Positions 55,218 through 64,000 of a DNA stretch of 64,000 bases are shown in pieces. The first letter of the stretch is position 1. The number at the start of each line of letters is the position of its first letter. The position numbers and the translations under genes were made by a program. The DNA lies in NCBI GenBank assembly GCA_024516035.1, contig CM044956.1, positions 24,681,383 to 24,745,382 of the forward strand. The letters run 5' to 3'. The notes under the pieces are model-generated. The model was not told where the DNA came from, did not search any database, and worked only from the letters and a program-made list of their open reading frames with translations. The stretch comes from Bactericera cockerelli (lineage: Eukaryota; Arthropoda; Insecta; Hemiptera; Triozidae).

Positions 55218-55364
55218 ACTGATTAAAATAGAGAGGTTAGTTGATGGCATGGATACTCAGAACTCTTACCTGCTGATGAGAGAAAATAAGCTCGAAACAG
55301 CTGTCCAGGTATGTTCTCATATCCATGTACATCTAGTACAACTTCTCACTTTTCTGTTTATACT
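55218..55364 (+). repeat. Hammerhead satellite monomer, ~146 bp
   Basis: It shares with 1494-1676 (reverse) the strings ACTGATTAAAATAGAGAGG, GATGGCATGGATACTCAGAA and 'CATCTAGTACAACTTCTCAC'. It is a single monomer beginning and ending at ACTGAT. Confidence 0.75.
55248..55327 (+). ncRNA. Type I hammerhead self-cleaving ribozyme, copy B
   Basis: CUGAUGA is at 55273-55279. Stem II is GAG/CUC (55280-55282 with 55291-55293). GAAA is at 55294-55297. Stem III is two pairs (A-U, C-G) closing AGCU (55299-55302). The cleavage triplet GUC is at 55303-55305. Stem I has three helices: UACCUG/CAGGUA adjoining the core, GAAC/GUUC, and an outer perfect CAUGGAUA/UAUCCAUG (55248-55255 with 55320-55327), separated by internal loops suited to loop-loop contact with loop II. 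All invariant core nucleotides are present. Confidence 0.85.
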
Positions 55365-55390
55365 GATATACTGAACATTAAAAGAAAGAA

Positions 55391-55647
55391 TTGTTGTATG
55401 CTTGAGGCTGATAACACCAAAAATGTGCAGGGACGCTACACAGGTTTCGCAAGAGCAACTGGTTCGTGGTTCTTTACAAGAGAATGGTAGGCAGTTGGAA
55501 CATCCCCCTTCAATCCTCGAGAACATGCCGTTCTCTTGTAAAAAAATGTTGCTTTTGCAGTCACATGCGTCAAAGCACTTAGACCCAGTGCTTTGACGCA
55601 TTCACTAGCTTTATTACAAGGTGTTATCAGCCTCGAGCATTCAACAA
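55391..55647. mobile_element. 257-bp MITE with 28-bp TIRs and nested hairpins
   Basis: TTGTTGTATGCTTGAGGCTG plus ATAACACC (55391-55418) is inverted at 55620-55647 with two mismatches. Inside there is a perfect 15-bp hairpin (55565-55579 with 55587-55601, loop TAGACCC) and an inverted TTTACAAGAGAA/TTCTCTTGTAAA pair. Confidence 0.65.
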
Positions 55648-56542
55648 TATGTAAAATAATAAATACCATTAAATGACTAATAAGGAAAAAACAACAAGAA
55701 TAAAACAGTAATATAATTGAATAATAAGGAAATTAAATTTTTAATTGTAAATATTTTATAACTCAAATTACATAATAAATTTTATTTTTACTATCTATAC
55801 GTATTTCTATAATCTATATAAGAGACCCAACACATGCTTGTGCACTTCGGGTTTCTTCTACTGCAATTTAAATAACAAAAAACATTATTAAGCATTTTAT
55901 CTATGTATATGATATTATTTTATTTAAGTTATGTTTCTGTACTTGTTAATTGTTATATGTTTATGAAAAACATCAGTTATTTTAAAAGTATTTTTAAAAA
56001 GAACTTAAATCTGTGAATGTCTGGCTGACTGACTATATCCTCTTATCGGTTATCTGTTTAAAATACCACAGCCCAAACGGTAACAGATATTGAAATTTTC
56101 ATGAGAATTGACCAAGCCCCCCCTAAACAACGTCAAACTACCTAGAAAATTATCAAATTACCATTTTCAAGTAGGACACCAGCCACGGGAAATTAGGTAT
56201 AATCTGAAGGCACACGACGCACACTGGGGTATTTGCCTTCAAAAGTTGCACAAAACCCCCCAAAAGAAGAAGCTTAATCTAAATTTTTTTTTAGTCATGT
56301 GTTCTAGAAGAGAATATGTGTTAAAACCCAAAAAGAAATATTTTGATAACTCATCTTGGGTAAGTACAGAAGATGCTTGAAATCACGTGACATGCCAAGC
56401 TTACGTCACAACTTATACAGCTGCTTTTATGTCTCATTTGAAATGAATGAAATTTAAGGCCTATCAATTGTTTATTCATAGTAGTGATGGTTTTTATTTA
56501 ATGAGGAGGACATAGGCATAGCGTATGTGCAATTTTTTGTAC

Positions 56543-56745
56543 TATTTTTTTTTTTTTTTTTTTTTTTTTTAAGGTAATTATGCCCTGGAACCGCATTCGC
56601 ATTACTTCAGGGCACTTTACCTTTACATCCATGCCATTCCGGAAACGGATAATCTTGGTCAGAATTTTCCGCTCCGGCCGGGATTCGAACCCGCAACCTC
56701 CGGGTCAGCAACCAATGCTCTTAACCACTGAGCTACAGAGGTCGG
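56543..56745 (-). mobile_element. tRNA-derived SINE with A-tail
   Basis: On the minus strand: A box in GTAGCTCAGTGGTTAAGAGC and B box GGTTCGAATCCC. The body has 'GGCCGGAGCGGAAAATTCTG', and after 'GCATAATTACCTT' comes a run of about 24 A. The body differs from the SINE at 42076. Confidence 0.75.
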
Positions 56746-57625
56746 CTTTTTATTTTAAATGTGATTTTTGGGGCGTTCAACTTGACCCTCTTCTGTCTTA
56801 AATGAACGATTTCTATCTCGAGACAATGGACCAAAAGTTAGTGATTATAGTGAGTGCAGCGCGATCAAGCACTTTTGCTAACTTTTTCTAATACTTTCGA
56901 GTGTTTGCTAATATGTCTAAAAGGAAAATCTTGCAGTTTTATTGCACTTCTTGGTGTTTTTGAAACTTGAACTTGAAAATTCGAGGATTTTTTATTGTGA
57001 GCCAATATAATTAAGGAGCGCGGTAGCGCTCCGAACCGCCAAGTCAATCGAAATAGTTCGCGCGTTACCAAGTATATTATACGCCAGAGCATAAGTAGCA
57101 CATTTCGTGTAGTTGTAGGACAAAAAGTACAAGTTATGGAGGAAATTGAACTATTTATCTCAACCCAATCCCCTGTGTAGCTGATTAGTTTCCGATGAAA
57201 CGTCTCCCGTGATGGACAGCTTACTCCCTACCATCGTACCACTATCATTATTTTACGATTCAATTGATTTGTTTTTCAATCTAGTGGGTTTTGAATTTCC
57301 CGAGTTAACAGGATTTTCCAAGTGAAGAGCTTTTCCTATTAATTTTTGATATCATTTCGAGAAAACTTTTGATGTGTTTCCAAGGTAGGAACTGAGGAAA
57401 ATTACTTTCGTAATTTTTATGGGCTGAGGGGTTTTACCTGCCATCCCATGTCTGTTTTTGAACTGATGAGAAGATTACAGCTTTTGTTGAAGTATTTGTA
57501 GTTTCAAACGAAATATACATGTGCATGTCACTATGATTTTTTTTAAAGAAAATCTATACACAAAGAAAAAGGAAAGAGAAAAGAGGATTCTAATTAAAAA
57601 TTATCAATTATATTTTATTATGACA
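56746..57625. other. Intergenic DNA
   Basis: A small perfect hairpin GGAGCGC-GGTA-GCGCTCC lies at 57015-57032. No exon or known repeat was identified. Confidence 0.4.
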
Positions 57626-57773
57626 CTAGCGGGTTACACCCGCCGCTTCGCCAGACCATCACAAACACACACATCACACATACACACACCACACCACACC
57701 ACACACACACACACACACACACACCACCACCACCACACACACACACACACCAGACACTGACACATTAATACTA
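57626..57773 (-). mobile_element. Helitron 3' end plus CA tract, reverse orientation
   Basis: CTAG (57626-57629), then CGGGTTACACCCGCCGCTTC, then CACACA tracts. It is the mirror of the terminus at 59872-59875. The element is cut by the foldback at 57774. Confidence 0.6.
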
Positions 57774-58817
57774 AATATGCAAGAAAAACTTCGATTTTTT
57801 TGTGAAATTATAAAGTTATGGTGTTTAAACTAATATTGTCGCATGGACCACCCTGTAGATATTCTCTTAAACTATCATGTGGGTACTCGAAGTTGTATAA
57901 AATTCAACGAAGACTTTAAATCGTGGAGAAAATCAAGTAAAAAACACGATTTTTAAAGCTATTTTCAATTTGGTGTCCACACTGAATGATTTTAAAACTT
58001 GAAATAAAAAATAGGTAGGTGTTGCCACAAAATTGAAAACGGATTTTTAAATTCGTTTTTTTTCTTTCAGATTTGGACTCCCCGTTGAATTTTAGACAAT
58101 TTCGAGTACCCATATGATGGTTTAAGAATATCTACAGGGTCGTCCATGCGACAATATTAGTTTAAACACCATAACTTTTTAATTTCACGAAAAAATAGAA
58201 GTTTTTCTTGCATATTTAGTCTTAATGTTCAATTCTACGTCTCTTTGACCGCCCACATACAGGGTGTTGCAAAAAATTATGTCTCACCCTGTACAACACT
58301 TAAGTTTTGTTTTTCGATATGACTAAAGAGAAATGTGTAAAATTAGGTGAAGATTATTAATCCGCAATAAAAATTTAAAAAAACTTGGTTTTAAAAAAAA
58401 TCAAGTCTTTATTTCACTTGTGAACTACCCTGTATAAAAAAATTTGCTGCGAATTGAAAGTGCGTGTTTTCATTACTCAAACACTTTCTATTCTTGCTAT
58501 CGAAAAAAAAAACGAAATCGAGTTATTTGAGATTTAAAAAAAAATTGGTAAAAAAAAACCCACCCTGTATGTAATATTTTAGTTTAAAAGGTACACAGAA
58601 ACCATTTAGAAGTAAAATTATCAAATAAAATTAAGGTCGATTTATTTAAAAATCGAAAGTTGACACCTCAACTTCTGACTTTTGAACGACCCTGTATAAA
58701 AAAAATGCATGACTGAAATCACATAATTAGGATATGTACCCTTTGATTTTTTTGTTTTCCAAAAACTCTTTCAGGGGCCGAGTAATTTGAGGTGTCCAAC
58801 TTTGGTGAGACACCCTG
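57774..58817. mobile_element. Large foldback element, copy 2 (left end truncated)
   Basis: It has the same family as 10979-12545. The centre of symmetry is near 58000: ATGCAAGAAAAACTTCGA at 57777 mirrors AAGTTTTTCTTGCAT at 58201. The right terminus is intact: 'GTGTCCAACTTTGGTGAGAC' followed by ACCCTG-TA. Internal CACCCTG motifs occur near 57850, 58282, 58431 and 58563. Confidence 0.75.
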
Positions 58818-59100
58818 TATATAAATGCGAAAGTTAACACTCACTAACGTGACACTCACTCATCTCAATTTCTCAGCACTGGTAAGTCCCTTTTAGCACG
58901 TAGGTCCCTTTTAGTCTTAGACGCGCACTAGGAAGGGATTTTGAAATATTCTCACTGGGGCGCCAGCCGCGGTAGAAAAGGGGCGCATTTACACAGAAAA
59001 ACGAGCTTTTTCACCTTTTCATCACTGCTTCTTACATTTCTGGTGGCTAAAAATTTAAATATAGGTTGACTTTATATTGTAGATGTGCAATAAGAAAGTA

Positions 59101-59661
59101 CAGGGTGGCGCAGTGCGCATGTCCACATTTGAAATTGTTACCATGCAATTAATAATTGAGTTAAGATATTGAAATAAAAAGTAATTTGTAGAAAAAATGT
59201 GGAAGTTTAATTTACATGCGTCAGTTTTTCACGTATGAAAGATGATTCCCGACAAAAGACGTCCTTGCCGAGTTACACATTCTTCGAGACGCTCGCTAGA
59301 GCATCACGTTCATCAACATCTCGTCAGGAATCCAAGCGATTTCACGGCGGATAGAGTCCTTCAGGTGAGCAAGGGTACGAGGTTTGTCGACATAAACTTT
59401 GGCCTTTAGATATCCCCATAAAAAATCACAAGGACTGAGTTCGGGTGAGCGTGAGCGTGGCGGCCACAGTGCGTCACCATTCCGGGAAATCACATGACCG
59501 GGAAAAAATTTGACGCGGAGATGTTGGACGTGAAAAATTGACTCATGTAAAATAAACTTCCACATTTTTTCTACAAAATACTTTTTATATCAATATCATA
59601 ACTCAAATATTAAACGCATGGCAACAATTTCAAATGTGGTCATGCGCAATGCGCCACCCTG
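59101..59661. mobile_element. Mariner-like element, 561 bp, TA target
   Basis: The ends are CAGGGTGGCGCA and its inverse GCGCCACCCTG. TA dinucleotides lie on both sides (59099-59100, 59662-59663). The TIRs extend about 110 bp, including 'TCCACATTTGAAATTGTTAC' and 'AAATGTGGAAGTTTA'. The interior retains a transposase fragment. Confidence 0.8.
59296..59565 (-). pseudogene. Mariner-type transposase C-terminal fragment
   Basis: The 89-codon frame contains 'FFPGHVISRNGDALWPPRSR', then 'SPELSPCDFLWGYLKAKVYV', then 'RTLAHLKDSIRREIAWIPDE', typical of the catalytic C-terminal third of a widespread insect mariner-like family. The N-terminal two-thirds and the first catalytic Asp residues are missing, so it is inactive. 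Confidence 0.75.
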
Positions 59662-60008
59662 TATTTTATTATGTTCCAACTGGGGCGCAAGCCGCGAGGG
59701 AAAAAGAGCGAGTCCCAAAAATTGGATCGCCCATCCATTTTTTCTCGAAATTTGAAGTGACAACCTATAAAATCATAGCAAGAAAGTTTTAGGCAAGGGT
59801 CTGAGCTTTTATTTGACATATCGATAGCGTGTGTGTGTCCGATGGTCTGGCGAAGCGGTGGGTGTAACCCACTAGTAATAAATAATGACATTCTATTTTC
59901 TAGGATCCCATCAAAGAAAAATTCGTTAAGACGCTTCAGTTTCAAGAAAAGAGGCATTTCAAAATGGTTCATGATCAATGGCGGACCCTATAGAAATTTA
60001 AAAAAAGT

Positions 60009-60199
60009 GTGAGTGTGGTGTCTGTGAGGTTTGTGTGTATCTATGTGTTTGGTGTGTGTGTGTGTGTGTGTGTGTGGGGTGTGTGTGGGGTGTGTGCGTG
60101 CGTGCGTATGTGTGTGCGTGCGTGTGTGCGTCTGTGTGTGTATATATGTGTGTGTTTATATGTGTGTGTGTGTGTTTGTGTTTATATGTGTGTGTGTGT

Positions 60200-60250
<51 letters not shown>
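60009..60250. repeat. (GT)n / (GA)n microsatellite
   Basis: A long GT-rich tract with GC and TA interruptions, followed by about 15 GA units. The three open frames seen across it are compositional. Confidence 0.9.
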
Positions 60251-60252
<2 letters not shown>

Positions 60253-61190
60253 AAAAGTGAGGATACAATAAAATTACGACCGCGTTGTCAAGAAAATGAC
60301 AATGTCAAATTCTGATGAGGATCGATTGGAACGCTCCATTTTCAAATTTGGGCAATAATCGCTTTTCTTCCCTATTCTCTCTTTCTCTTTGTGAAAACAG
60401 CACAAATAAGATTTCTTCTACATACTTGCAAATTGAGTAAAAAATATTTTGCATTTTTATTGAATGCGACAATTTTATTTCAATTCTATTTTCGATCAAT
60501 TTGTTTTATTTTTCAAAAGGTGGCAAACACAATATTGTAAATCGACATTATGAACAATTTGTTGTTGCAAAGTTATATTCTGAAAATTTCTAGGTCTACT
60601 CCCGGCTGCATGGTAAGATCCGAAGACGAACTCAGATGTCAGCTCAGATGTGATGGAAGACGAACTTGATTTCTTTCTAAAAATATCTTACGTAAATCAG
60701 TGTTAGATGTCTTCAACTGGAACTTGGGACTTCTTCTTTGTCTTGAAACACTTGAATATCGCAAAAACTAATGGAAATACTCTTATTTTTAAATTACAAG
60801 AGAGAGCACACTTTTCAAATCTTAACTGTCACAATGCGACGTTGCCAACCTTTACACTTCTAATAATATACCTAGTTTACCTCGTGATGTAGAAATCTTT
60901 GAACGAAATTCTAGAACGTTATTATTCCCTTTCTGACAAATCGGTTTGTTGGTCGGATGAAGCGCGGACGTAAACTGCATGTTCTGTGTGGGGTGAAGAT
61001 TTTTTGTTGCTCTCATAAATTTAAATTTAGTTTTTTCTTTTTATGTCTCACACTGTCGCTGATTTAAAAAAAAAAAAAAATTTACATCGTGGTATAATTC
61101 TGCGTAATTATTAACCTTTAAAAGAATTAGTATAGGAAAATACGCTCAGGTTTTATGTTTTTAGTAAATTTTTTTACTTGTTTCAATCAT
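60250..61190. other. Intergenic DNA, nothing recognised
   Basis: No exon or structured repeat was identified. Confidence 0.4.
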
Positions 61191-61690
61191 TGAAAAATAC
61201 GGTTTCCTAAAAAAAAAAAAGGTAAAAAGTTTCAATTTGCGGTGGGCAAAAATGTATTCTTTCAATGGTAAACTCAAGGTACAGTGTTAACTATTTGGTC
61301 CAATATTTTATGATAATTATGAAATCACAATCGCAACTCCAACGTACGGAGTGGTTTCCTGAAAACATTTTTTCTTCATTTTTGAAGCAAAAAGGTTGAG
61401 ATCAAATTCTATCCAAAAACGGTCAGTTTATCCAATAGCACACCTGCTGTATCCTTCAGACAAATTGGTCAATGACACGTATGATTCATAATCGATTTTC
61501 AGCCAGAACAAAGCGTACGGGCTCGCGTCGTGGAACTGTATTGCGCCATACGAGATTGTACAGGTTAGCGGGAAGTGGGCGAACTCTATAACTCTGGTTC
61601 GTGCTAATATAGGAGGTTGTGGCGCATTGAAGGATTTGGCGGAGCTAATTGGTACTCTTTTTAGCATTGCCAACTTTTCAGGTCCTTCAG
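61190..61690 (+). repeat. Family F long copy 1 (SINE-free)
   Basis: It aligns by eye with 62620-63610: 'CTATCCAAAAACG', 'TGCTGTATCCTT', 'AAATTGGTC', 'TTTTC.GC...CCAGAA', 'GTTAGCGGGAAGTGGGCGAA', 'GTGCTAATATAGG' and 'GGTACTCTTTT'. It shows the site without the SINE ('AGCCAGAACAAAGCGTACGG'). Confidence 0.6.
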
Positions 61691-62600
61691 TGAATTATAA
61701 GAGACGTTTTTCCCTCCGAATTGACATAATAATCAGTAAATAAATTTGAGCCATCTCATTTTATTTCATCTTTTCTTCTGCAGAACTCATCACATGCTTG
61801 GTTTCCATCGATTGGCATTTACATCATTCAAGCAGGTCCTAAAATCTCTCCAATTAACTTTTTATTCTTCTCCTCTTTCTTTGTTGGCAGTTTCCTCGAT
61901 CCATGTTGTAATTATCTACTTGTGAACATAAATTAATTAAAATTTAATAAATGGATACAGAAATAACGTTCTACAACTAGATATTGGGCTGGTATTGCCT
62001 AGTATTGATACTGCAATTGCATAATAATGCACGATAAGCTATGTGAAAGAATTTCATAAAAAAATTTCCAACTTATCATTCAGCCACATTCGTTACCTGT
62101 AATAACTCAGGTTACATTACTAATGGAGTGTGAGTCGTGAGTACCAAACTAAAAAGGGATAACTGATTTATAGTAATCAAATGAAAACATGGTAAACTTT
62201 ACGATTTTATACCAAAAATATCTGAAAAGATAACTGTAACAAAAAGAAATCCAAATTAGTTCGAAATCACTGTTTTCGACAAATATAGAACGCCCTTTTC
62301 CCGTTCAAAATCTACTGTTTTTGAATAAGTTCGAACAAAAGTAAACATAAATTATGTGAACGTTCAGAACAACCGTTGAAAGTAAATACTTCTATGTTGC
62401 GGAACGAATGATGCCTGGAACGACCTCAAGAATCATCGAGTAAACTTCGATGTAAACTTCAGTTTACTTGGTTGTTAAAAGGGTTTTAGACCTTTAGAAA
62501 AAACTACAGTCCAATCACTTGGAAAAATAGGGTGTTGGCTCGGGTTTCATTAAGATATCGGTGTTTTAAATACTTTTCTTCTTAGTTCGTCAATCGCCGT
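61690..62600. other. Intergenic DNA, nothing recognised
   Basis: AT-rich. No exon or repeat was recognised. Confidence 0.4.
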
Positions 62601-62619
62601 CATAAAAACAAGTAATTTA

Positions 62620-63610
62620 CCTTTGATTCGCTTTTTAAAAAAAAAAAACCATTCTGGTCCTTCTGAATAAAAAAGATCGGGACATAATAAGTATTCCTTT
62701 CAAAAGGCTATAACTCAAGTTTGGTCCAGTGTAATATTTTGGTTTTGCCAAATTATTATTCCCCATGATAAGGCCTTTTGAAAAATACCACAATCGCAGC
62801 TCCAAGATGACCGAAAAAAAAAAAAAAAAAAAAATCCGGTTTTCTTGTAAAAGGCTATTCTCCTATCCTATAAAAAATAAATCCTTGAAACTATAAAAGG
62901 TATGAAGAAATAAAAATTCCCTATCCAAAAACGTAGCTCACGTCTTTCCACAATAAGCACACGTTGCTGTATCCTTAACAGAAAATTGGTCTAAAAAAAA
63001 CCCGTATGAATAATTTCATGAAATTCAAGATTTTCGGCGTGGCCAGAAAACAACTTTTTTTTTTTTAAGTGGGGTTTAACGTCGCTTTCAACTGCCATGG
63101 TCATATCACGACGGGGGTTTTACCCTCCATTCGCAGGAAACTCACAAACCTGCTACTCACATTGACCTCACCCAGCCTGAGTGGGGCCGGGAAAAGCCAG
63201 CGTCACGAGAATTAGAATTTGAATGGTCACCCATCCAAGTCTTAACCTCGCTGGATGTCACTTAACTTCGGTGTTCTGAAGGGAACCGGTGTATTCAACA
63301 TGCCATCGACGCTGGCTAAAACAACTTTAACTGTACGTAGGACCCTCGCGCTTTCGTGAATCACAATCTATTTTCGCGTCTCATTACGAATTTGAAATAA
63401 AATTGATAAAAGTTAGCGGGAAGTGGGCGAAAACAAAATACATATAAACTCTGTTTCGTGTTAATATTAGGCCGGTTGGCTGGCGCTACTTGACGAGCGA
63501 TCGCCTCTCGGCGAGCTTGATTAGGTACTCTTTTGTAGGCATTGTCAAACTTTTTGTCGTGGTCCTTCAGGTGAATTTATAAGATGACGTTTTTCTCCTC
63601 TGCGATTTTG
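62620..63610 (+). repeat. Family F long copy 2, carries a SINE
   Basis: Same landmarks as 61190-61690, but split at 63047-63327 by the SINE and its target duplication. The right part (63365-63600) is closest to 34800-34990 and 51822-51968. Confidence 0.6.
63057..63317 (-). mobile_element. 5S-rRNA-derived SINE, best copy, perfect 10-bp TSD
   Basis: The flanks AAAACAACTT at 63047-63056 and 63318-63327 are identical. On the minus strand the 5S-like head has 'CACCGAAGTTAAGTGACATC', 'CAGCGAGGTTAAGACTTGGA' and TGGGTGACC, the same order as box A, the intermediate element and box C of 5S genes. It ends GACGCTGGCTT. The tail has 'GACCATGGCAGTTGAAAGCG', 'ACGTTAAACCCCACTTA' and a poly-A. A family D-like local duplicate at 61505 supplies the empty site. 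Confidence 0.88.
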
Positions 63611-63685
63611 TTATAAAAATAAATCATATTTTATTTTTCATATTTTTTTTATTTTATTTTACAGAGGACCCATCCTAAGCCATTT

Positions 63686-63823
63686 TTATTTGGCTTCTAA
63701 GATTTCTTCAATAGTTTGCTTCAGCTGTAAGATCTGTGAATTCACATTGTTATTGACTTTCATTTTCATATTGGATATGGCCTCCAATGTGTCAGCGTTC
63801 GATGGTTGTCCTTTATCTGCCAT
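63686..63823 (-). CDS. Small gene, 45-residue coiled-coil-like protein
   Basis: On the minus strand, ACAATGG provides a good start. The peptide 'MADKGQPSNADTLEAISNMK' is followed by a heptad-like helix ('VNSQILQLKQTIEEILEAK') and TAA. An AATAAA at 63690-63685 overlaps the stop, with more AATAAA at about 63660-63650. Just upstream a short intron (donor GTAAGTACG at 63909, acceptor TTTTTAG or CTCAG at 63850/63842) separates a GC-richer leader (63910 to about 63990). Together this looks like a compact real gene. The family is not recognised. Confidence 0.55.
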   Translation of the reverse strand: MADKGQPSNADTLEAISNMKMKVNNNVNSQILQLKQTIEEILEAK

Positions 63824-64000
63824 TGTCTTGAACTTAAAACTCTGAGACTCTAAAAAGTTACGAGTATAATCAAAGAAAGTTAAGATTTCCACACTGAACA
63901 CGTACTTACGACGCGACGATAGGTACTCTCGTCCACTTCGTATTGCTTACTAGCACATTGCATATATTACAACATGTCCCCCGACTCAAGGCGCTAGTTG

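Larger units (their letters stand above)
58820..59875 (+). mobile_element. Helitron interrupted by a mariner element
   Basis: The 5' portion 'ATATAAATGCGAAAGTTAAC' matches 16180. The 3' end is GGCGAAGCGGTGGGTGTAAC, then CCACTAG (CTAG 59872-59875) and T. The interior after 'GATGTGCAATAAGA' is split at 59101-59661. The 5' terminal TC is lost at the foldback junction. Confidence 0.65.

Noticed and set aside
60009..60315. Three overlapping Cys/Val-rich ORFs
   Set aside because: All are frames of a GT/GA microsatellite.

Overview
The window looks like nuclear DNA of an arthropod, most likely an insect. It is AT-rich, has spliced genes with GT-AG introns, and is crowded with non-autonomous transposable elements, microsatellites and minisatellites. 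Nothing looks bacterial or organellar. The C-terminal membrane anchor and signature of a membrane UDP-glycosyltransferase fit an animal; I cannot name the species (Hemiptera is a guess).

Genes. One gene is recognisable with confidence: a seven-exon UDP-glycosyltransferase on the + strand (36330-41983). It has a signal peptide, the catalytic-His region, the UGT signature, a membrane anchor and a KKxx tail. Exons 1, 2, 5, 6 and 7 are clean. Exons 3 and 4 contain frame breaks, so this copy is either decaying or was assembled with indel errors. At the right edge a small minus-strand gene encodes a 45-residue coiled-coil-like protein (63686-63823) behind a short 5' UTR intron. Weaker exon candidates, all minus strand, lie at 14063-14147 and 12657-12890 (possibly one secreted-protein gene), 47867-47957 (a signal-peptide exon), 15195-15614, 6643-6819 and 6116-6355.

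Repeats by region. 0-8 kb: a tandem hammerhead-ribozyme satellite (1494-1676) plus fragments of repeat families A and B. 8.5-15 kb: a 2.1 kb hAT-type element with perfect target duplication, a large foldback element, a palindromic family B element and a 445 bp inverted repeat. 16-19.6 kb: Helitron-like and family A fragments, a 26 bp minisatellite and a 5S-rRNA-derived SINE. 22-29 kb: a hAT MITE, a two-part foldback, a Helitron end, families A and D and a 1 kb purine-rich minisatellite. 31-36 kb: a long family A copy, a SINE and a MITE, with family A directly abutting the UGT start. 37-42 kb: UGT introns holding families A, B and C, two tRNA-like SINE relics and a minisatellite that duplicates a splice acceptor. 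42-52 kb: families D, A and C, a foldback nested in family D, and a complete Helitron. 53-64 kb: LINE and mariner relics, a second hammerhead copy, a second foldback, a Helitron carrying a nested mariner, and a local duplication in which one copy carries a SINE and the other shows the empty site.

The most notable signal is the pair of self-cleaving hammerhead ribozyme motifs (1535-1614 minus, 55248-55327 plus) inside a ~144 bp repeat unit, one copy with tandem structure. This matches the architecture of metazoan retrozyme-like circular RNA elements. Second is a set of hairpin-ended repeat families (A, D and a third) that share one tail design. All calls come from reading the sequence; no alignments or searches were run.
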